Shown here: piece by piece, positions 29,679 through 39,624 of the stretch
How the letters are laid out: every line of letters starts with the position of its first letter
Position numbering within the stretch: the stretch's first letter is position 1
Origin: Psychrobacter sp. M13
GTDB taxonomy: Bacteria; Pseudomonadota; Gammaproteobacteria; Pseudomonadales; Moraxellaceae
Direction: 5' to 3'
DNA length: 64,000 nt
NCBI RefSeq assembly: GCF_030718935.1
Contig: NZ_CP132194.1
Span: forward strand, 496,001-560,000
The notes under the pieces: generated by a model
Seen by the model: only the letters and a program-made list of their open reading frames with translations
Told to the model about the DNA's origin: nothing
Database searches by the model: none
Program-made: the position numbers and the translations under genes

Positions 29679-30341
29679 ATGGCGGACAGACAACAGCAAA
29701 GACATCAAGGCCAAGTTGAAAAATGGCAAGAGGACAAAGGTTTTGGTTTTATTAAAACCGATGCGGGCGAGTCGGTGTTTTTTCACATTAGTGAGTTCAA
29801 AGCGCCGCGCAGACCTAGCATCGGCGATAGCGTGATATATACGGTTGGACAAGATAATCAAGGGCGTTTGCAAGCTAGACACGTTCAAGAGCTGAGCTTT
29901 GTACAACAACAAATGGCACAAAAGAATAAGCAGATTCGTAAGCGTAATTCACAAAAAAGCCAGCAAGCAGAGTTTGCAGATGGGCAGAAAAAACGTGCCT
30001 TTCTTGGTATAGGCTTTTATGGCGTGCTGATATTACTCGCATTTACAGAGGAGCTTAGCTGGCTAGTCGTTGGCTGGTATGTCGCGATAGGGATTATCAC
30101 TTATATTATGTATGCCAAAGACAAAGCCGCTGCGCAAAATAACGAATGGCGTACCCCTGAGATGACTTTGCATATCCTAAGTGCGCTTGGCGGTTGGGTC
30201 GGGGCACTGGTGGCGCAGACTTACTTAAGACATAAGTCGCAAAAGCCAGAATTTCGTGTGGCTTATTATCTGACTGTAGTGATTAATTTGGCAGGGCTGT
30301 TATTTATTATGACGGGTGGTGATTGGGATAAATTACCGTAA
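29679..30341 (+). CDS. Cold-shock domain plus DUF1294 membrane protein
   Basis: Fusion of an N-terminal cold-shock nucleic-acid-binding domain (~6-70; RNP1-like KGFGFIK and RNP2-like VFFHIS) to a C-terminal membrane domain DUF1294 (~105-215). The linker is basic and Gln-rich. The second half has a pair of hydrophobic segments (FYGVLILLAFTEELSWLVVG), the DUF1294 core (YAKDKAAAQNNEWRTPE, then LGGWVGALVAQ) and a last TM helix. It would tether an RNA/DNA-binding domain to the inner membrane. Function unknown. Confidence 0.88.
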   Translation: MADRQQQRHQGQVEKWQEDKGFGFIKTDAGESVFFHISEFKAPRRPSIGDSVIYTVGQDNQGRLQARHVQELSFVQQQMAQKNKQIRKRNSQKSQQAEFADGQKKRAFLGIGFYGVLILLAFTEELSWLVVGWYVAIGIITYIMYAKDKAAAQNNEWRTPEMTLHILSALGGWVGALVAQTYLRHKSQKPEFRVAYYLTVVINLAGLLFIMTGGDWDKLP

Positions 30342-30537
30342 ATCTTTTGTTCTTGTATTTAGATCATTTCTTCATCTAAAACTAGATTGGTTATAGTGTA
30401 TTGCAAAAGGTTAATTCATTTTAATTTGTTCAAACTCCTCATTGAATATAACAGGTGTACCCGTATGGTTACTCTATATAAATATACTCATCCAAGTCGA
30501 GCAGAGACTGTGCTGGGCTAAAAGCATCAGCCTACAG

Positions 30538-30575
30538 AAAAACAAACCCTGCTATAGCAAACTATAACAGGGTTT
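30538..30575 (-). terminator. Terminator after lspA
   Basis: AAACCCTG pairs with CAGGGTTT, extended by TATAG/CTATA across one mismatch. On the minus strand it is followed by GTTTTT. Confidence 0.75.
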
Positions 30576-30601
30576 ATTTAAAGCAACTGTATCAACTCAA
30601 A

Positions 30602-31399
30602 TTAGCTTTGACGCTTCTTTTCCAAAAATATCATATCAATCACAATCATCGCCACACCGATCATAATAGCCATATCCGCGATATTAAAGATAGGATAATG
30701 CCAAACATCGGCGTAATGCACATGAATAAAATCAACGACTTTACCAAGGCGTAAGCGATCTATTAAATTCCCAACGGCACCGCCAAGCACTAGAGCCAAC
30801 CCTAATGATAATAGCTTAGCTTGTCGTGGCGCTCGGGTTAAATACACGGTCAAAAAGATAGACATGACGAGCGCTAATCCCGAAAAAAACCACTTTTGCC
30901 AGCCGCCAGCATCCGCCAGGAAACTAAACGCTGCACCATAGTTATAAGCTAGTGTCCAGTTAAGGAACGGCTCAATGATTGGTATAGGCTCATTAAAGGT
31001 CAAATTGGTTTCGGCAAGCCACTTAGTGAATTGGTCAAGTGCGAGCACCAATAGCGATAGCGCATACCAAGCAAAAGCGCGGCTGCCGTTGGCAATCATC
31101 TTTGGCGTTTTTGTGAGCCGACTGATAGGCGTCATCGAATTGCCCGTAGTCACATGAGCCGCTTTGGGTGCATGACCGGCGGATGCAATAGCGGGTTCAG
31201 GGGTAGCGAAAGGCTGTCCGTCATTAGTAACGCGATCAGCCGTATCATCACTGAGATGACTCGTACTAAGCGCTGACGTGTCATCCAATGGCGTGCTATC
31301 AAGCTCAACACTATCAATGTCAATGTCACTGTCTAGTTTGACACTATCTAGATCATCGTTAGTCCTATCGTGCTCAGATGAGTTAGGCCTATTATGCAT
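30602..31399 (-). CDS. lspA: Lipoprotein signal peptidase with N-terminal extension
   Basis: Aspartyl protease removing signal peptides from prolipoproteins. The catalytic Asp pair is in [16 protein letters not shown] and FNIADMAI, and four TM segments start at ~110. At 265 residues it is ~95 longer than usual. The extra N-terminus (~1-100) is acidic and Asp/Ser-rich. The first ATG overlaps the ileS stop by eight bases, implying translational coupling, while an internal ATG at 31138 would give a normal 178-residue enzyme. I list the longer form because the frame is open and coupled, but the start is uncertain. Confidence 0.9.
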   Translation of the reverse strand: MHNRPNSSEHDRTNDDLDSVKLDSDIDIDSVELDSTPLDDTSALSTSHLSDDTADRVTNDGQPFATPEPAIASAGHAPKAAHVTTGNSMTPISRLTKTPKMIANGSRAFAWYALSLLVLALDQFTKWLAETNLTFNEPIPIIEPFLNWTLAYNYGAAFSFLADAGGWQKWFFSGLALVMSIFLTVYLTRAPRQAKLLSLGLALVLGGAVGNLIDRLRLGKVVDFIHVHYADVWHYPIFNIADMAIMIGVAMIVIDMIFLEKKRQS

Positions 31400-34235
31400 A
31401 GTGACGCACCTCGCCTGAGCCTGCTACGTTGGTGACGCAGCGCGCGCATAGCTCAGGATGTGCGCTATCGACGCCGATATCATCACGGATGTGCCAGCAG
31501 CGTACGCATTTGGTGCCCTTAGCGGCAGTGATAACGACTCTTAAATCAGCAGAAGCTTCGTTGCTGTCATCAGCGCTTAACGTACTAATATCAGCAGGTG
31601 CTTTATCTATTGGTTGCAAGTCCGCACTACTGGTAATCAATACAAAGCGTAGCTCCGCGCCAAGCTTGGCTAAGCTGTCATACATCGCGCCATCAGCGTA
31701 GAGAGTAGCGTCAGCTGATAAGTTAGCATTGATAATCTTATTGCCACGCGCAGTTTCGATGTTCTTGTTGACCATATCTTTGGCGCGCATAATGTTGTGC
31801 CAATCATCTGTGCTGATAGCGCTTAACTCAAGCGCTGGGAACTCATACCAAGCTTGAGTGAACACATAGCTATCTGAGCTTTCTGCATTGACAGCTGTAC
31901 CGTTTAGTACTTCCCATGCTTCTTGTGCGGTAAACGACAAGATAGGGGTAATCCAACGGATTAAGGCTTGGGCGATATGATAAATCGCCGTCTGTGCTGA
32001 TCTGCGCGGTTGACCATCGGTTTGGGTGGTGTACTGACGATCCTTGATAATATCAAGATAAAAGCTGCCCAAATCCTGCGAGCAAAATGCAGTGATATGC
32101 TGAGTGACTTGGTGAAAGTCCATCGCATCATAAGCGCTGATAATCTGCGCTTGTACCGTTTGTGTACGCTCAATCATAAACTTATCGAGACTGACTAACT
32201 CATTGATATCTATGCTATTGGTTGCAACATCAAAATCATCAGTATTGGCAAGTAAGAAGCGCAGGGTGTTACGGATGCGACGATACATGTCGATTGCGCC
32301 TTTAAATGAGGCTTTACCCGCAGACATCTCATAACGATAGTCGCTAGAGGCAATCCAAAGCCGTAGCATATCCGCGCCCGTTTTGTTGATCTCTTCTTGC
32401 GGGGTGATGATATTACCCAAAGACTTACTCATCTTGCGGCCATTTTCGTCGACCACAAAGCCATGGGTTAATACTTGTTTGAATGGCGGGCGCTGATACA
32501 TGGCTTCTGATGTAAGCAGTGAGGTCTGAAACCAGCCGCGATGCTGATCTGAGCCTTCTAAATACATGTCTGCAGGATTGGTTAGTTCATCGCGCTGCTC
32601 AAGGACAGCAAAATGGGTGGTTCCTGAGTCAAACCAAACGTCTAAAGTATCAGTCGCTTTATCATAATCAGCAGCCTCACTACCTAAGAAATCCTCACAG
32701 CTGGCATCGAACCATGCTTCGACGCCACCAGCAGCAATTTTTTGCGCCGCAACTTCCATCAGCTCTAGCGTATTAGGATGCAGCTCACCCGTCTCTTTAT
32801 GAGTAAAAAAAGCAATCGGCACGCCCCACGTACGCTGGCGTGAGATACACCAGTCTGGACGACCATTCATCATCGACTCAATGCGATTCTGACCCCAAGC
32901 TGGGGTCCAATTTACCGTTGGAATATCAGCAAGCGCTTGCTCACGCAAACCTTTAGCCTCCATGCTTATAAACCACTGCGGTGTTGCGCGAAAGATAATC
33001 GGCGACTTATGACGCCAGCAATGCGGATAGCTGTGCTCAATCTTGGTATGGCTAACCAAATGACCGTTTTCTTGTAAAGTGGCGATAATCTTTGGATTGG
33101 CTTTATAGATATGCTCGCCGGCAAATACCGCTGCGCTCTCTAAATAGACACCATTACCACCGACGGGGTTTTCGACGGGCAGACCATATTTTAGACCGAC
33201 ATTATAATCGTCAAGACCATGACCGGGCGCAGTATGCACTAGACCCGTACCACTATCGACGGTCACATGATCCCCTAAGATAACTGGCACTTGACGATCT
33301 TTGATAAGCGGATGTTGGGCGAGCAAGCCTTCAAGCTCACGACCAGCAACGGTAGCAAGCAAACCTTGATTGGTCAATTTCAGCGCTTCCATCGCGGTGT
33401 CGATAAGCTCGGTGGCTAATAGCAGATTACTCTTTTGGGTAGCCACGACACTATATTCATGCTCAGGATGTACCGAGATAGCTTGGTTAGCAGGCAACGT
33501 CCAAGGTGTAGTCGTCCAAATAACCGCTTCAATAGTGTCTTCAATATCAGCAAACGCAGCAACCTTGTCCGTCCCCAATACATCAAAACTGACATAAATA
33601 GCATCAGAGGCTTTATCTTGATATTCCACTTCTGCTTCAGCCAATGCAGAGGTACAGTCCAAGCACCAATTAACTGGCTTCATACCGCGCGTCACATGAC
33701 CGTTCTGATGGATTTTAGCCAATGCACGGACGATATTAGCCTCTTGCGTAAAGTTCATGGTGAGATAAGGATTGTCCCAATCACCAAAGATACCTAGGCG
33801 CTTAAAATCTATCTTTTGCAGCTCAATCTGGGTAGTCGCATACTCACGGCACAGACCACGAAACTCAGTCGCTGATACCTTTTTGCCGACTTTACCTACT
33901 TTTGCCTCGACTTTTTGTTCGATAGGTAAACCATGACAATCCCAGCCTGGCACATAAGGCGCATCGAATCCTGAAAGCGTCTTTGACTTAACAATAATGT
34001 CTTTGAGTACCTTATTGACTGCATGACCTAAGTGAATCTGACCATTCGCATAGGGAGGGCCATCATGCAAAATATACTTAGGTGCACCTATACGCGCTTG
34101 ACGAATTTTACCGTAGACATCGTCGGCCTCCCACGCAGCCAACCAATCAGGCTCGCGTTTAGCCAAATTCGCGCGCATAGCAAAGGGTGTGTCCGCTAGG
34201 TTTAAAGTGTCTTTATAGTCGATAGATTCAGTCAT
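31392..34235 (-). CDS. ileS: Isoleucyl-tRNA synthetase
   Basis: Class Ia synthetase charging tRNA-Ile, with an editing domain. The HIGH signature appears as ANGQIHLGH (~64-72), the editing CP1 domain lies at ~190-390, and the KMSKS loop as [10 protein letters not shown] (~601-610). The C-terminal zinc-binding cysteines read CVRCWH and CARC (~910-932), typical of the bacterial form. 947 residues, full length. It is the first gene of an ileS-lspA transcript. Confidence 0.97.
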   Translation of the reverse strand: MTESIDYKDTLNLADTPFAMRANLAKREPDWLAAWEADDVYGKIRQARIGAPKYILHDGPPYANGQIHLGHAVNKVLKDIIVKSKTLSGFDAPYVPGWDCHGLPIEQKVEAKVGKVGKKVSATEFRGLCREYATTQIELQKIDFKRLGIFGDWDNPYLTMNFTQEANIVRALAKIHQNGHVTRGMKPVNWCLDCTSALAEAEVEYQDKASDAIYVSFDVLGTDKVAAFADIEDTIEAVIWTTTPWTLPANQAISVHPEHEYSVVATQKSNLLLATELIDTAMEALKLTNQGLLATVAGRELEGLLAQHPLIKDRQVPVILGDHVTVDSGTGLVHTAPGHGLDDYNVGLKYGLPVENPVGGNGVYLESAAVFAGEHIYKANPKIIATLQENGHLVSHTKIEHSYPHCWRHKSPIIFRATPQWFISMEAKGLREQALADIPTVNWTPAWGQNRIESMMNGRPDWCISRQRTWGVPIAFFTHKETGELHPNTLELMEVAAQKIAAGGVEAWFDASCEDFLGSEAADYDKATDTLDVWFDSGTTHFAVLEQRDELTNPADMYLEGSDQHRGWFQTSLLTSEAMYQRPPFKQVLTHGFVVDENGRKMSKSLGNIITPQEEINKTGADMLRLWIASSDYRYEMSAGKASFKGAIDMYRRIRNTLRFLLANTDDFDVATNSIDINELVSLDKFMIERTQTVQAQIISAYDAMDFHQVTQHITAFCSQDLGSFYLDIIKDRQYTTQTDGQPRRSAQTAIYHIAQALIRWITPILSFTAQEAWEVLNGTAVNAESSDSYVFTQAWYEFPALELSAISTDDWHNIMRAKDMVNKNIETARGNKIINANLSADATLYADGAMYDSLAKLGAELRFVLITSSADLQPIDKAPADISTLSADDSNEASADLRVVITAAKGTKCVRCWHIRDDIGVDSAHPELCARCVTNVAGSGEVRHYA

Positions 34236-34531
34236 AGTCTTAGTGTTTATCTCTATTCATATAGTGGAGGGGTGGCAATTTGGGGCTGATAATTTAGAGC
34301 AGTGCAGCTAATAGCTTAACAGATCATTCACAGGTAAACAGTTATGATCAGCAAAAGTAAAGCCACCTATTATAGGATAAATAAGTGACTAAAAATAGGG
34401 GAGATAAAACTCTGATAAGCCTGCCAATGTTGCGAATTAATATATAAGGAAAGGGTTTAGAAAAAGAAGTGGCACAGATTATATAGACAAAGAAAGTAGT
34501 GGCTGATCAGAAGCTTTATTATAGGCGCGTT

Positions 34532-35248
34532 TTAATTTGGAGAAATAACAAGCTGCTCCGCTAAGTCGAATAATGATTTTGTCGTGCTTTTAAAATTAAG
34601 CCCAGACTCTAGATGCTGCAAATGCTCATCAATCAAGGTTATAAGAAGCGTCTCATCTTTGGCTTCGATAGCCTGTACGATGCTCAAATGCTCATCTTCA
34701 GCACAGTTAGAGGAGCCAGCTTCATTATATAGCCCTATGATCAGTGTCGTACGTAACGTCAGCTCATTCAAAAAGTGTTCAAGTACTCGGTTATCAGCGA
34801 TAGTCGCTAGATGCATGTGAAACTCGCGCGACAACCGTAGTTCGGCAGGCTTATTACCTTGCGCCCGTGCTTCAGCTTCAGATTTGATAATCGCTCGCAT
34901 GTCGACCATATCTTGTACAGTAGCATTATTTATTACTTGACACGCTAGCGTACGTTCTATGATACGACGAGCTGAAAAGACATCTTCGGCTTCTTTCGGC
35001 GATGGTGTCGAAATAAAAGCCCCTCGATTGGGCTGTAATTGTACGACATGCATAGTAGCAAGAGTTGAGAGCGCACGTCTTACATTAGCTCTATTGCACT
35101 GAAATAAGTCACTCAATACCTGCTCACCTAGCTTGGTACCAGCAGGTAACCGTTGTTCTGAAACAGCGGCTACTATTGAGTTGATGATGATTTGCTCTGG
35201 GATGGCTTCATCTTCAAGGATCTGTTTTTTGATTTTTGGTTTAGTCAT
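34532..35248 (-). CDS. GntR-family regulator, FCD subfamily
   Basis: Transcription factor with an N-terminal winged helix-turn-helix (~18-82: EQIIINSIVAAVSEQRLPAG, QCNRANVRRALSTLA, QPNRGAFI) and an FCD ligand-binding domain (~90-225). Histidines in SREFHMHLA, EDEHLSI and LIDEHLQHL suit the FCD metal site. It is divergent from the racemase-transporter genes across a spacer with three near-identical palindromes, so it is the obvious candidate to bind there and respond to the transported compound. 238 residues. Confidence 0.92.
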   Translation of the reverse strand: MTKPKIKKQILEDEAIPEQIIINSIVAAVSEQRLPAGTKLGEQVLSDLFQCNRANVRRALSTLATMHVVQLQPNRGAFISTPSPKEAEDVFSARRIIERTLACQVINNATVQDMVDMRAIIKSEAEARAQGNKPAELRLSREFHMHLATIADNRVLEHFLNELTLRTTLIIGLYNEAGSSNCAEDEHLSIVQAIEAKDETLLITLIDEHLQHLESGLNFKSTTKSLFDLAEQLVISPN

Positions 35249-35290
35249 AGCAGCGATTATAGTGCGCTGTATCTACGCATACAACAAAAA

Positions 35291-35358
35291 TAAAAAAATA
35301 GTTGTATTGTTAACAATAATAGTTAACAATGATTGTTAACAATACAACTATTTTTTTA
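35291..35358. promoter_or_regulatory. Perfect inverted repeat with three GTTAAC operator sites
   Basis: A perfect 27-base inverted repeat (arms 35291-35317 and 35332-35358) surrounds a 14-base spacer. Inside are three 12-mers: ATTGTTAACAAT at 35306 and 35332, and ATAGTTAACAAT at 35319, spaced exactly 13 bases apart. Such palindromes fit the two-fold sites bound by FCD GntR dimers. Its position between the regulator and the racemase suggests it controls both. The arms could also fold into a strong RNA hairpin. Confidence 0.8.
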
Positions 35359-35390
35359 AAGTTAATGATGATACAAGGCAGGGAATCTGT

Positions 35391-36086
35391 ATGAAAATTT
35401 TAGTCATGAATCCAAATTCAACTGTTTCGATGACCGATAAAATTGTAGAGAGCGCCCGTCAAAGAGCCAGTGCAGGAACCCAAATTATTGGCGCATCAGG
35501 CATAGACGCTCCTGCATCTATACAAGGTCATTATGATGAAGCAATGTCAGTACCAGGCTTACTGGCGCGCTTAAAACAAGCGGAAGCTGATGGCGTTGAT
35601 GGCGTGGTTGTCGCCTGCTTCGATGATCCAGGTATTGGTGCATGTCGTGAAGTATTTTCAGGACCAGTGCTAGGTATTTGTGAAGCGGCGGTTAAAGCGG
35701 CTAGCATGATTTCGACTTCTTTTAGTGTCGTCACAACCTTGCCACGTTCAGTGCCTGTGATTGAAGAGCTCATTCATGGCTATGGCTTATCGCATCGCTG
35801 TCGTCGTGTGCGCTCAGCTGAAATACCGGTATTAGCGTTAGAGGAAGAAGGGTCAGGCGCTCGGGAAAAGGTACGTGATGAGATATTGCGCGCTGTAAAA
35901 GAAGATAATTGCGAAGCCGTAGTACTAGGCTGTGCTGGCATGGCAGATTTGACTGAATGGTTGACCGAGGAGACGGGCGTTCCCGTTATTGATGGGGTTA
36001 CAGTCGCAACACGTATGGTCGAAGCCTTAGTCGGTTGCGGTCTCAAAACCAGCAAAATAGGCGCTTATGCGGCACCTATTAAATAA
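35391..36086 (+). CDS. Hydantoin racemase / Asp-Glu racemase family protein
   Basis: Cofactor-independent racemase using two cysteines for proton transfer, seen here in VVACFDDPGIGA (~76) and VVLGCAGMADL (~181). The N-terminal MKILVMNPNSTVSMT and the TTLPRSVPVI segment are typical of hydantoin and allantoin racemases (HyuA/HpxA group). 231 residues, full length. AGGGA lies seven bases before the ATG. It is the first gene downstream of the operator and is followed 86 bases later by an NCS1 permease, which supports a 5-substituted hydantoin or related ureide as substrate. Confidence 0.87.
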   Translation: MKILVMNPNSTVSMTDKIVESARQRASAGTQIIGASGIDAPASIQGHYDEAMSVPGLLARLKQAEADGVDGVVVACFDDPGIGACREVFSGPVLGICEAAVKAASMISTSFSVVTTLPRSVPVIEELIHGYGLSHRCRRVRSAEIPVLALEEEGSGAREKVRDEILRAVKEDNCEAVVLGCAGMADLTEWLTEETGVPVIDGVTVATRMVEALVGCGLKTSKIGAYAAPIK

Positions 36087-36172
36087 GAAGTCATCCAAAG
36101 ATATTTAGGGTGTTTGATGACTAAATACAGTCACTGACGGACCCTAGTACTTTCTCAAGGAAGGAGAGCAAA

Positions 36173-37528
36173 ATGGAAAATTCAAAAGCTGCCACCACAG
36201 CAGGGGTAGAGATAATTGATCATAAAACTATCGGAGAGGAGAGTCTAGCTCCACAAACCACACGTATCATGGATCCTTGGTCGTATCTTTTCGCATGGCT
36301 CGGTGGCTGTGTCTCTATCGCAACCTTCACTGTGGGCTCTGGTTTGGTCGGGACTCTAAATCTACTACAGGTTGTACTGGCGATTGCCATTGGTTGTAGT
36401 GTCATCGGCGCAGCCCTAATGATTAATGGTCGTGCAGGCCATAAGTATGGTATTCCATTTATGGTGCAGTGCCGATCGTCATTCGGCTTTACAGGTAACC
36501 GTATTCCAGCGTTAGTGCGTTCGATACCGGCAATCGTCTGGTACGGTTTCCAAAGTTGGATTGGCGCTGGCGCGCTGAACTTGGTCTCTGATGCCTTATT
36601 CGATTATAACAATATCGTTGTTTTCTTTATTGGCTTTCAGTTTTTGCAGATTGCACTATCCGTATTAGGCTTTCACGGTATCAAATGGCTGGAAAATATT
36701 GGTTCCGTTTTTATTATCGGTTCACTGATCTACATGTTTATTAGTGTTATTAATAAGTATGGAGATGCGATATCGACCAACCTAGTCAATGTTGAGGGGA
36801 CATGGGGTGCGCCGTTTTGGGGTGCGACCATGTTATTCCTAGGTGTCTATAGCACCATGATGCTCAACGTTTCAGACTACTCGCGTGAATTAAAAAAAGA
36901 GGTTGGGCTGTTTCGTCAAGTCGCCATCTATGCCAACTCAATCCTACCAGCAACTTTATTTATGGGTTTGATCGGTCTGATGGTCACGAGTGCTACTGGA
37001 GAAGTCGATCCTATCAAAGTGTTCTCAAGCGCCGTTGACAATAAGCCTCTGTTGATTATCACCATGCTGTTCATTGCCTTCGCACAGGTCACAACCAACA
37101 TTCTAAATAACGTGGTACCACCTGCTTATGCGTTAATGGATATCTTCAAAATTAAGTTCAAGACCGCGGCCATATTGGTTGGTTTGCTTGCTTTTTGTAC
37201 CTTCCCATGGGAGCTAGTCAAAGATGAGTCAGCGGCAGGTTTGAACTTATTTATTCAGACCTACTCAGCATTCTTAGGGCCTATCTTTGCTATTTTAGTA
37301 GTCGATTACTACATCATTCGCAAGCAAAAACTCGATATTGATAAGTTATATGACGAGAATGGCCCCTATAAAGGCGTCAATATGGCAGCGATTATCGCCA
37401 TGGTTGTCGGTATCGTGGTTGCCTTAATTTTCTCGAGCATCTCTTGGTATGCCAGCTTAGTTCCAGCCGGTGCTATCTACTGGATACTGATGAAAAAGAT
37501 GCCTTCTGCACAGCGCTTTATGCCATAA
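36173..37528 (+). CDS. NCS1-family nucleobase/hydantoin transporter
   Basis: Twelve-TM sodium- or proton-coupled importer of the nucleobase:cation symporter-1 family (cytosine, allantoin, hydantoin). The N-terminal part shows the family pattern around FTVGSGLVGTLNL and PFMVQCRSSFGFTGNRIPALVRS, followed by VWYGFQSWIGA. 451 residues. AAGGAGAG seven bases upstream is a strong ribosome site. It forms an operon with the racemase. The sequence does not tell cytosine from hydantoin or allantoin; the racemase neighbour favours the latter. Confidence 0.88.
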   Translation: MENSKAATTAGVEIIDHKTIGEESLAPQTTRIMDPWSYLFAWLGGCVSIATFTVGSGLVGTLNLLQVVLAIAIGCSVIGAALMINGRAGHKYGIPFMVQCRSSFGFTGNRIPALVRSIPAIVWYGFQSWIGAGALNLVSDALFDYNNIVVFFIGFQFLQIALSVLGFHGIKWLENIGSVFIIGSLIYMFISVINKYGDAISTNLVNVEGTWGAPFWGATMLFLGVYSTMMLNVSDYSRELKKEVGLFRQVAIYANSILPATLFMGLIGLMVTSATGEVDPIKVFSSAVDNKPLLIITMLFIAFAQVTTNILNNVVPPAYALMDIFKIKFKTAAILVGLLAFCTFPWELVKDESAAGLNLFIQTYSAFLGPIFAILVVDYYIIRKQKLDIDKLYDENGPYKGVNMAAIIAMVVGIVVALIFSSISWYASLVPAGAIYWILMKKMPSAQRFMP

Positions 37529-37559
37529 GTTTTTGACTTAATAAACGCTAATTAGTAAA

Positions 37560-37597
37560 AAGTCCTTATGACAGCCCATGCTATTGTGAGGATTTTT
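37560..37597 (+). terminator. Possible terminator after the NCS1 transporter
   Basis: AGTCCTTAT pairs with GTGAGGATT through three wobbles, followed by TTTTT. Weaker than the other terminators in the window. Confidence 0.5.
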
Positions 37598-37792
37598 TGT
37601 TTGGAGTGTGCTGCATTTCAGTAGTATCACACTACTTCTAGAGTGCTTCGATTCTACAGTAGTAATAGCAGAGCTTAAGCATATTTTAGACAAACAATAA
37701 GAAAAGCATTCGCAAGTTAAAATAAGTGTTACGATTAAGATAAATGAATTGATACACAAATAACTCTCAAAACAATACTGCAAGGAGCAACC

Positions 37793-38908
37793 ATGAAGAT
37801 AGGAATTCCAAGAGAAGTCAAAAACAATGAGAACCGTGTCGGCCTACCACCGAATGGCGTTAGTGCCTTAGTTGATAGTGGTCATGATGTCTATGTTGAG
37901 ACCAATGCGGGAATGGGCTCGCAATTCACAGATGAAGATTATAAGAATGTCGGTGCTACTATCGTTGATAGTGCGGCAGAAGCTTGGCAGGCTGAACTGG
38001 TTATTAAGGTTAAAGAGCCACAGTCATCAGAGTACCAATATTTTAGAGAAGATTTAACGCTTTTTACTTATCTACACCTAGCAGCAGAATCTGAGCTGAC
38101 TAAAGCATTAGTCGATAAAAAAGTTACGGGTATTGCCTATGAAACTGTACAGTTAGCGGATAATTCACTGCCGCTGCTTACGCCTATGAGTGAGATCGCA
38201 GGGCGTATGAGTACGCAGATCGGCGCACAATTTTTGCAGTCGTTTTATGGCGGCAAGGGCATATTGCTCGGCGGCGTTCCAGGTGTACAAAAAGGTAAGG
38301 TGGCGATCATTGGTGGCGGCGTCTCAGGTACTGAAGCGGCCAAAATGGCGATCGGTCTTGGCGCTGATGTGACGATCTTAGATCTTGATCCGAAACGTCT
38401 CAAACAGCTATCTGAGCTGTTCGGCAATGACGTGCAGACATTGATGTCAACTAAGCTGAACATTGCTAAGGCTGTCAAAAATAGCGATTTAGTTATCGGA
38501 GCCGTACTGATACCAGGGGCAGCAGCACCTAAGCTCGTCAGTGAAGAGATGATTGAATCGATGAATGATGGCGGCGTCGTTGTCGATATCGCTATTGACC
38601 AAGGCGGATTGTTTGCGACTACTGATCGGATTACGACTCATGATAATCCGACTTACACCAAGCACGGCATCATTCATTATGCGGTGGCTAATATGCCAGG
38701 TGCAGTGCCGCGAACATCGACTCTCGCGCTATCCAATGTGACATTGCCGTATATACTAGCACTGGCCAAAAAAGGCGTGAAGCAAGCTTGTCTCGATAAT
38801 CCAGCGTTTGCCAAAGGCGTTAATACACTGCAAGGTCATGTCACTTATCAGGCGGTAGCTGAGGCGTTAGAGTACGAGTATAAAGCGTTGGATGAGTTGC
38901 TTGGTTAA
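37793..38908 (+). CDS. ald: Alanine dehydrogenase
   Basis: NAD-dependent enzyme interconverting L-alanine and pyruvate plus ammonia. The N-terminal [20 protein letters not shown], active-site Lys in VIKVKEP (~74) and His in TYLHLAAE (~96), and the Rossmann motif [14 protein letters not shown] (~170-183) are all diagnostic. 371 residues, standard. AAGGAG lies seven bases upstream. It is 264 bases after the NCS1 gene, so it may be a separate unit or the end of the same catabolic block. Confidence 0.96.
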   Translation: MKIGIPREVKNNENRVGLPPNGVSALVDSGHDVYVETNAGMGSQFTDEDYKNVGATIVDSAAEAWQAELVIKVKEPQSSEYQYFREDLTLFTYLHLAAESELTKALVDKKVTGIAYETVQLADNSLPLLTPMSEIAGRMSTQIGAQFLQSFYGGKGILLGGVPGVQKGKVAIIGGGVSGTEAAKMAIGLGADVTILDLDPKRLKQLSELFGNDVQTLMSTKLNIAKAVKNSDLVIGAVLIPGAAAPKLVSEEMIESMNDGGVVVDIAIDQGGLFATTDRITTHDNPTYTKHGIIHYAVANMPGAVPRTSTLALSNVTLPYILALAKKGVKQACLDNPAFAKGVNTLQGHVTYQAVAEALEYEYKALDELLG

Positions 38909-38943
38909 TAGCTAATAACTTGTGCCATCATAATATCGACAAT

Positions 38944-38980
38944 AAAGACCTGCTAGTTTATTAAATTGGTAGGTCTTTTA
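38944..38980. terminator. Terminator after ald
   Basis: AAAGACCTGCTA pairs imperfectly with TGGTAGGTCTTT and is followed by T residues. It lies between ald and the converging thioredoxin-like gene. Confidence 0.6.
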
Positions 38981-38984
38981 TCTT

Positions 38985-39533
38985 TTAAAATGAGCTTAAC
39001 CACAGCCGCAGTTTAAGCGACCATAACGGCTGAATACCCGTCAATCCTTGTGTCATTTTGCCATCTTTTAAGATCACATAAGAGGGCGTCACTTGTCCTT
39101 GCCAATCATCAAATATTTCACCTTCTGCATCGTTAATAGTCGTAAAGCTATAGTTATGCTCATTTAGGTAAGCTTGCAGATCTCGATCACTACCAGATTG
39201 TATGGCCACTGTCACTACGGGATAGTTATCTGCTATAGCCAGCTTATTGATAGTTGGGGAAGTTACACTACAGATCGAACACCAAGTTCCCCAAAAGTAT
39301 ATCAGTGTTGGTTCGTCGGCACTTAGAATTGCCAAATCGACAGCTTGGCCTTGATAGTCCGTCAACTGCAATTGTGGATCAGCTGGCATGATAGGCTGGC
39401 GCCACCAGTTAACAGCAGTATAAATAAACAAAAATATAAAGCCATATAAGAGCACGTTTTTGACTATTGACCATGCCTTTTGCTTTGGGCTTTTAACAGG
39501 CTTTGGATTAGATTCTATAGTGTCGGTAGACAT
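38985..39533 (-). CDS. Membrane-anchored thioredoxin-like protein
   Basis: Periplasmic thiol-disulfide oxidoreductase of the TlpA/ScsD type. One N-terminal TM anchor (~27-44) is followed by a thioredoxin fold with the active site WGTWCSICS (~80-88, C-S-I-C) and the cis-Pro loop VTPSYVI (~149-155). 182 residues. ScsD-like proteins often work with other scs genes on copper or oxidative protection, but none is adjacent here. It stands alone. Confidence 0.87.
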   Translation of the reverse strand: MSTDTIESNPKPVKSPKQKAWSIVKNVLLYGFIFLFIYTAVNWWRQPIMPADPQLQLTDYQGQAVDLAILSADEPTLIYFWGTWCSICSVTSPTINKLAIADNYPVVTVAIQSGSDRDLQAYLNEHNYSFTTINDAEGEIFDDWQGQVTPSYVILKDGKMTQGLTGIQPLWSLKLRLWLSSF

Positions 39534-39624
39534 AACAGTACCCTTTTAAATGAGGCATCAAGTAGATAAAAATAAACGGCTGAATCGTCAGCCGTTTGTT
39601 TAAAGTTTAAATATATTCAAGACG

